Shown: positions 50,252 to 53,279 of the stretch, piece by piece
Layout: every line of letters begins with the position of its first letter
How positions within the stretch are numbered: the stretch's first letter is position 1
Assembly: GCA_017561025.1 (NCBI GenBank)
Contig: JAFZDU010000030.1
Span: 1 to 53,279, forward strand
Reading direction: 5' to 3'
Length of the DNA stretch: 53,279 bases
Source: Bacteroidales bacterium
Lineage (GTDB): Bacteria; Bacteroidota; Bacteroidia; Bacteroidales; F082
Program-made: the position numbers and the translations under genes
Notes under the pieces: generated by a model
Database searches by the model: none
The model's input: the letters and a program-made list of their open reading frames with translations, nothing else
Told to the model about the DNA's origin: nothing

Positions 50252-50280
50252 TGACATTTTAAATATTAAATTTACCTTTG
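50250..50280 (+). promoter_or_regulatory. full Bacteroidetes promoter of the 50301 unit
   Basis: A TTTG box at 50250-50253 and TACCTTTG at 50273-50280 are separated by 19 bases, the best -33/-7 pair in the window. The ATG is at 50301. Confidence 0.75.
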
Positions 50281-50300
50281 TATTATAAAAACATACCATT

Positions 50301-50801
50301 ATGAGAAAATTAGTACTATATTTTATCGTATTCATTTCCTTGACTTTAACATCTTGTTCGTCCTCAAAAAAACTGGCGTCTAATGTAAAGGATTATAATG
50401 TTCAGACTATGGGCGTAGGAATTGACGGAACATATCTTATCAATGTGACTGATTATTTCAAAACTACAGACGAAAGAGTTTATCTCGATGGACTAAAAAA
50501 AGACGCTGTGCATTGTGTGATTTATTCCGGAATACCTGCAGGCAACGGCTCTATCAAACAGCCAGCTCTCCTGAACAATGACACTCGCATCGAGGGTAAT
50601 GAGGAAGCATTGAACCAATTCTTCGAACAGAAATTGTATCTCAATTTTATCAATTCAATAGTGAATAGCTCTAAGACTATCGTCAGAGTTAAAGACTCTA
50701 AAGATTATAAAATTAGCGTGACAATGTCCGTCAATAAAGATGAGCTGCGTAATTATCTCATTGATAACAATATCATCAAATCGTTAAATTATCTCTTTTA
50801 A
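50301..50801 (+). CDS. unrecognised lipoprotein
   Basis: This 166-residue protein has an SPII signal with lipobox TSCSS after VLYFIVFISLTL. The mature part begins SKKLASNVKDYNVQTMGVGI, passes through YLINVTDYFKTTDERVYLDG and ends with a helical region DELRNYLIDNNIIKSLNYLF. No family was recognised. The Gln/Lys-rich chain has no obvious catalytic motif. It opens a three-gene unit with the secreted protein at 50815 (13-base gap) and apbE. All three are exported, which suggests a shared envelope task. Confidence 0.7.
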   Translation: MRKLVLYFIVFISLTLTSCSSSKKLASNVKDYNVQTMGVGIDGTYLINVTDYFKTTDERVYLDGLKKDAVHCVIYSGIPAGNGSIKQPALLNNDTRIEGNEEALNQFFEQKLYLNFINSIVNSSKTIVRVKDSKDYKISVTMSVNKDELRNYLIDNNIIKSLNYLF

Positions 50802-50814
50802 TAAATAGTATATT

Positions 50815-52110
50815 ATGAAAAAAATATCTGCATTGATGTTGCTGCTGCTTGTGGCTGTCACAGTTTTTGCACAAGATACAATACAGCAAGCTGCTTTCGG
50901 ACAAAAGAAACGCGCCGACAATATGAATACCACATACCATAGGAGCTCATGGTATAACATATTGCTCTATCACGTGGATCAGCAATATGCAGAAGAGATT
51001 CTTGCAACATATTATGCTCGTCCTCAGAGCGAGAAATTCAACGACCACTCTCTTCCTATAGAAGTGGTTACCACAACAGGAAAGAAATATGCCTCATTCT
51101 ATGATGTGGACAAATATGTGATGAATAATAATATCGGCAACGACCTGGTGGCTAAGTGGTTTAACAGAAACGACTCCACTGGCTACTGCGATATGAACCT
51201 TATATATATGAGAGCTGTAGAAGGCGCTTCAACGGAAATGATGGAAACATCGGAGCTTACCAAACTAGGCAAGTTTATACTGCTCGACTCTGGAACCGAC
51301 CTGATTGGAAATACCTACGTCTTGGTGCATGACATCATTTATATCGACAAAGGCGAGAGAAACAAGAAGACTGCTAACGGATTCAGAGTGTTCGGCGAAA
51401 TATTGAAAGGCGTGGGCGAGATAATGGCGGCAGCTACAGGCGATAACTCTTATAATGAGTTGGGAAGAAACTTAGATGAGTTGTCAAGGACGACAGCCGA
51501 TGTGGTAGATGACTTCGAAGGATTCCGCGTCAAGATACAGACTCACCTTTATCGTCTTAACTGGCAATATCATGATAACGACCTCTTCTATGAAAACTAT
51601 TATATGGATGAATATAGCTATGACTATGAAAAATACAATGCATGGCAAGATGCTGATTACAGCCTTTCGTATATAGGAACACAGGAGGCAATATGTGGTG
51701 AGACGGTCTTGGCTGGAAGATATAATCTTTCACAACTTATAAAGATTGTGGTATATCGTACACTTGATGAATGCGTGGTGAAACTCCAACGTAACTATGA
51801 GGAATTCAAAGTCAAAGAGCCTATTTATGAAATAGCTCCTAACGGTTATGTGGTGGCTAAGGTGGGACTTAAGGAAGGCGTTACCAACAAGTCGAAATAT
51901 GAAGTGCTGGAAAAGATAGAGACATCAGGAGGAACTATCAAATATAAAAGAGTGGGAGTCCTGAAACCTGTTAAAGGTATGATTTGGGATAACCGTTATA
52001 TGGCTAAGGAAGACGGCGCTCCTAACTCTGACCTTAATGGAACTTATTTCAAAGTGAAGAAAGGAAAGAATCTCTATCCTGGATTGTTGATAAGAGAAAT
52101 TAAATTCTAA
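50815..52110 (+). CDS. unrecognised exported protein
   Basis: This 431-residue protein has signal peptide KISALMLLLLVAVTVFA. Internal features are a Tyr-rich segment with ENYYMDEYSYDYEKYNAW and a middle helical part (GFRVFGEILKGVGEIMAAAT, NELGRNLDELSRTTADVVDD). A beta-rich end with PNGYVVAKVGLKEGVTNKSK and YFKVKKGKNLYPGLLIREI looks like a small barrel or SH3-like end domain. I do not recognise the family. It is flanked by the lipoprotein at 50301 and by apbE one base downstream, so it may be a substrate or partner in an extracytoplasmic complex, which is inference. Confidence 0.7.
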   Translation: MKKISALMLLLLVAVTVFAQDTIQQAAFGQKKRADNMNTTYHRSSWYNILLYHVDQQYAEEILATYYARPQSEKFNDHSLPIEVVTTTGKKYASFYDVDKYVMNNNIGNDLVAKWFNRNDSTGYCDMNLIYMRAVEGASTEMMETSELTKLGKFILLDSGTDLIGNTYVLVHDIIYIDKGERNKKTANGFRVFGEILKGVGEIMAAATGDNSYNELGRNLDELSRTTADVVDDFEGFRVKIQTHLYRLNWQYHDNDLFYENYYMDEYSYDYEKYNAWQDADYSLSYIGTQEAICGETVLAGRYNLSQLIKIVVYRTLDECVVKLQRNYEEFKVKEPIYEIAPNGYVVAKVGLKEGVTNKSKYEVLEKIETSGGTIKYKRVGVLKPVKGMIWDNRYMAKEDGAPNSDLNGTYFKVKKGKNLYPGLLIREIKF

Positions 52111-52111
52111 A

Positions 52112-53092
52112 ATGAAAAGAATAATCAATGCTTTAATATTATGCTGTTTCTTGACAAACTGTAACAATGTCGAGAAACAGCAGTTTTTTGGTACTACACA
52201 AGGCTCTTATTATTCTATAACTTATTATGATGAGCAGAACCGTGACTTCAGCCATGAGTTTGATTCCATCTTTAAAGAGATAGAAGGCACGCTTTCTTTA
52301 TGGGACGAAAATTCCATCATAAGAAAGGTGAATCGCAATGACACCTCTGTCGTTTTGAATCAGATATTTATCGATAATTTCAATTATGCGATAAGAGCTG
52401 CCGAACTCTCTGACGGCTATTTCGACCCTACTGTCGGACCACTTGTGCAGGCATGGGGATTCCATTTCAAAGAAGGTATGGAGATGACACCGGAAATAGT
52501 GGATTCTCTCAAACAACTCGTCGACTATCGTAAGATTAAGATAGAAAACGCTAAGGTGATAAAGGAAAATCCTAATATGACATTAGACTTCAACGCAGTA
52601 GCACAAGGATATACAACAGATATGATCGGAGAATTCCTTCTCTCTAAAAATGTCAATGACTTCTTGGTAGATGTGGGCGGCGAGATTCTCGCAAGGGGAC
52701 GCAAGCCTAATGGCGACCTTTGGAAAGTGGGAATAGAGAAACCTGCCGAGAATAAGGACGCAGAGAGAATAGTGCAGGAAATCGTTGAGCTGCATAACCA
52801 AAGCATCGTCACTTCAGGCAATTACAGGAAATATGTGGAACGTGGCGGTAAACGTTATTCCCATAGCCTTGACCCTATGACAGGTTATCCTTCTGAAAAC
52901 TCCTTGCTAAGTGCGACGGTGATATGCGTCAACACCTCTTGGGCCGACTGTCTTGCCTCGATTTGTATGGTGGTGGGATTGGAAAAAGCAAAAGAGATTA
53001 TTGAGTCAGGCGATTATAGTGTCGATGCATATTTCATTTATCTCGATGATAATGGAGATGTGAAGGATTTGTGGGTGATGCATAATCCATAA
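52112..53092 (+). CDS. apbE: FAD:protein FMN transferase (lipoprotein)
   Basis: This 326-residue protein has an SPII signal (ALILCCFLTNC). ApbE marks are GTTQGSYYSITYY near the start, LSLWDENSIIRKVN and GYFDPTVGPLVQAWGF. The metal and FAD site includes DFNAVAQGYTTDMI, and further on are LVDVGGEILARG and YSHSLDPMTGYP. It transfers FMN from FAD onto Thr or Ser of membrane proteins such as NqrB/C or RnfG, and acts outside the inner membrane. Neither partner is in the window. It ends the unit begun at 50301, with a one-base gap to the previous gene. Confidence 0.95.
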   Translation: MKRIINALILCCFLTNCNNVEKQQFFGTTQGSYYSITYYDEQNRDFSHEFDSIFKEIEGTLSLWDENSIIRKVNRNDTSVVLNQIFIDNFNYAIRAAELSDGYFDPTVGPLVQAWGFHFKEGMEMTPEIVDSLKQLVDYRKIKIENAKVIKENPNMTLDFNAVAQGYTTDMIGEFLLSKNVNDFLVDVGGEILARGRKPNGDLWKVGIEKPAENKDAERIVQEIVELHNQSIVTSGNYRKYVERGGKRYSHSLDPMTGYPSENSLLSATVICVNTSWADCLASICMVVGLEKAKEIIESGDYSVDAYFIYLDDNGDVKDLWVMHNP

Positions 53093-53197
53093 TTATTTGT
53101 TGAAACAATTTGTATTTAATCTCGTTATAAATTATGCATTAAGGGGATTTCTATAAATTGCTTTGCAAATGATTTATGAATTTTTCTTTGAGAAGAT

Positions 53198-53251
53198 TTT
53201 TGTTTTTCTTGAAAGAACATAGCGAGCTATGTGATTGAAAGAAAGGCAAAA
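53198..53251. repeat. imperfect hairpin at the window end
   Basis: 53198-53222 and 53227-53251 are inverted (CATAG and CTATG innermost, TTTTG and CAAAA outermost) with two small internal loops around CGAG. This looks like another dispersed intergenic element. No gene is seen from 53093 to the end. Confidence 0.5.
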
Positions 53252-53279
53252 AGATTCCAAGAAAAAACATAAAGCATGC

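Noticed and set aside
1-53279. tRNA, rRNA or riboswitch genes
   Set aside because: I looked for cloverleaf-like ends, rRNA motifs and leaders before ahcY and the transport genes and saw none that I could support.

Overview
The window looks like chromosomal DNA of an uncultured, anaerobic, gut- or rumen-type member of the Bacteroidales. The evidence is AT-rich DNA, Bacteroidetes -7 promoter boxes (TAnnTTTG) before most genes, SPII lipoproteins and TonB receptors with carboxypeptidase-regulatory domains. It also has type IX secretion (T9SS) C-terminal sorting domains, a PorV-like protein, and a sodium-pumping methylmalonyl-CoA decarboxylase operon. No rRNA, tRNA, CRISPR array or intact insertion sequence was seen.

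Layout. 1-378 holds the 5' end of a YfcC-type transporter (minus strand). 512-1021 is a small unidentified winged-helix-like protein. 1218-5866 (minus) is a complete mce-mmdA-mmdD-mmdE-mmdC-mmdB operon, which turns succinate-derived methylmalonyl-CoA into propionyl-CoA and a sodium gradient. 6042-8342 is a secreted M1 metallopeptidase with a T9SS sorting domain. 8343-15879 is a repeat-rich accessory region. It holds a truncated TPR-regulator gene, an orphan RHS-core fragment next to a small membrane protein, a membrane-anchored TPR/HTH regulator, two T9SS-sorted paralogues and many short intergenic repeats. 15880-21906 has ahcY, a Rieske-like lipoprotein, and a Reg_prop sensor kinase with its LytTR response regulator.

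22118-31330 is a three-gene unit with strongly biased codons: a TonB-dependent receptor, a 1452-residue T9SS-family secreted protein and a PorV/PorQ-family barrel. 31447-36474 is mostly housekeeping: greA behind a leader hairpin, a HIT protein, a DUF5686 outer-membrane protein, a MazG-like pyrophosphohydrolase and a THUMP RNA methyltransferase. 36477-42738 has a GH16-like lipoprotein, a 707-residue TPR/HTH regulator whose frame runs through several families of repeat, a DUF3244 protein and another T9SS-sorted protein. 42806-46961 (minus) is an MBOAT plus DHHW/AlgX-like O-acetylation pair and an SDR-family reductase. 47122-53092 carries a lipoprotein with a 20-copy 15-bp repeat and a formylglycine-enzyme-like domain, tyrS with a small Cys-rich membrane protein, two unrecognised exported proteins and apbE.

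The most distinctive signal is the way short dispersed repeats enter coding sequence in frame. One palindromic family, together with other repeat types, makes up much of the N-terminal part of the regulator at 38430. Another repeat (GGAATTAGGAATGAGG-like) supplies residues near the C-termini of two T9SS proteins and of the MazG-like protein. Other points of interest are a 159-bp two-hairpin element present twice at about 98% identity, the five-subunit decarboxylase with an enlarged beta subunit, and the candidate attenuator in front of greA.
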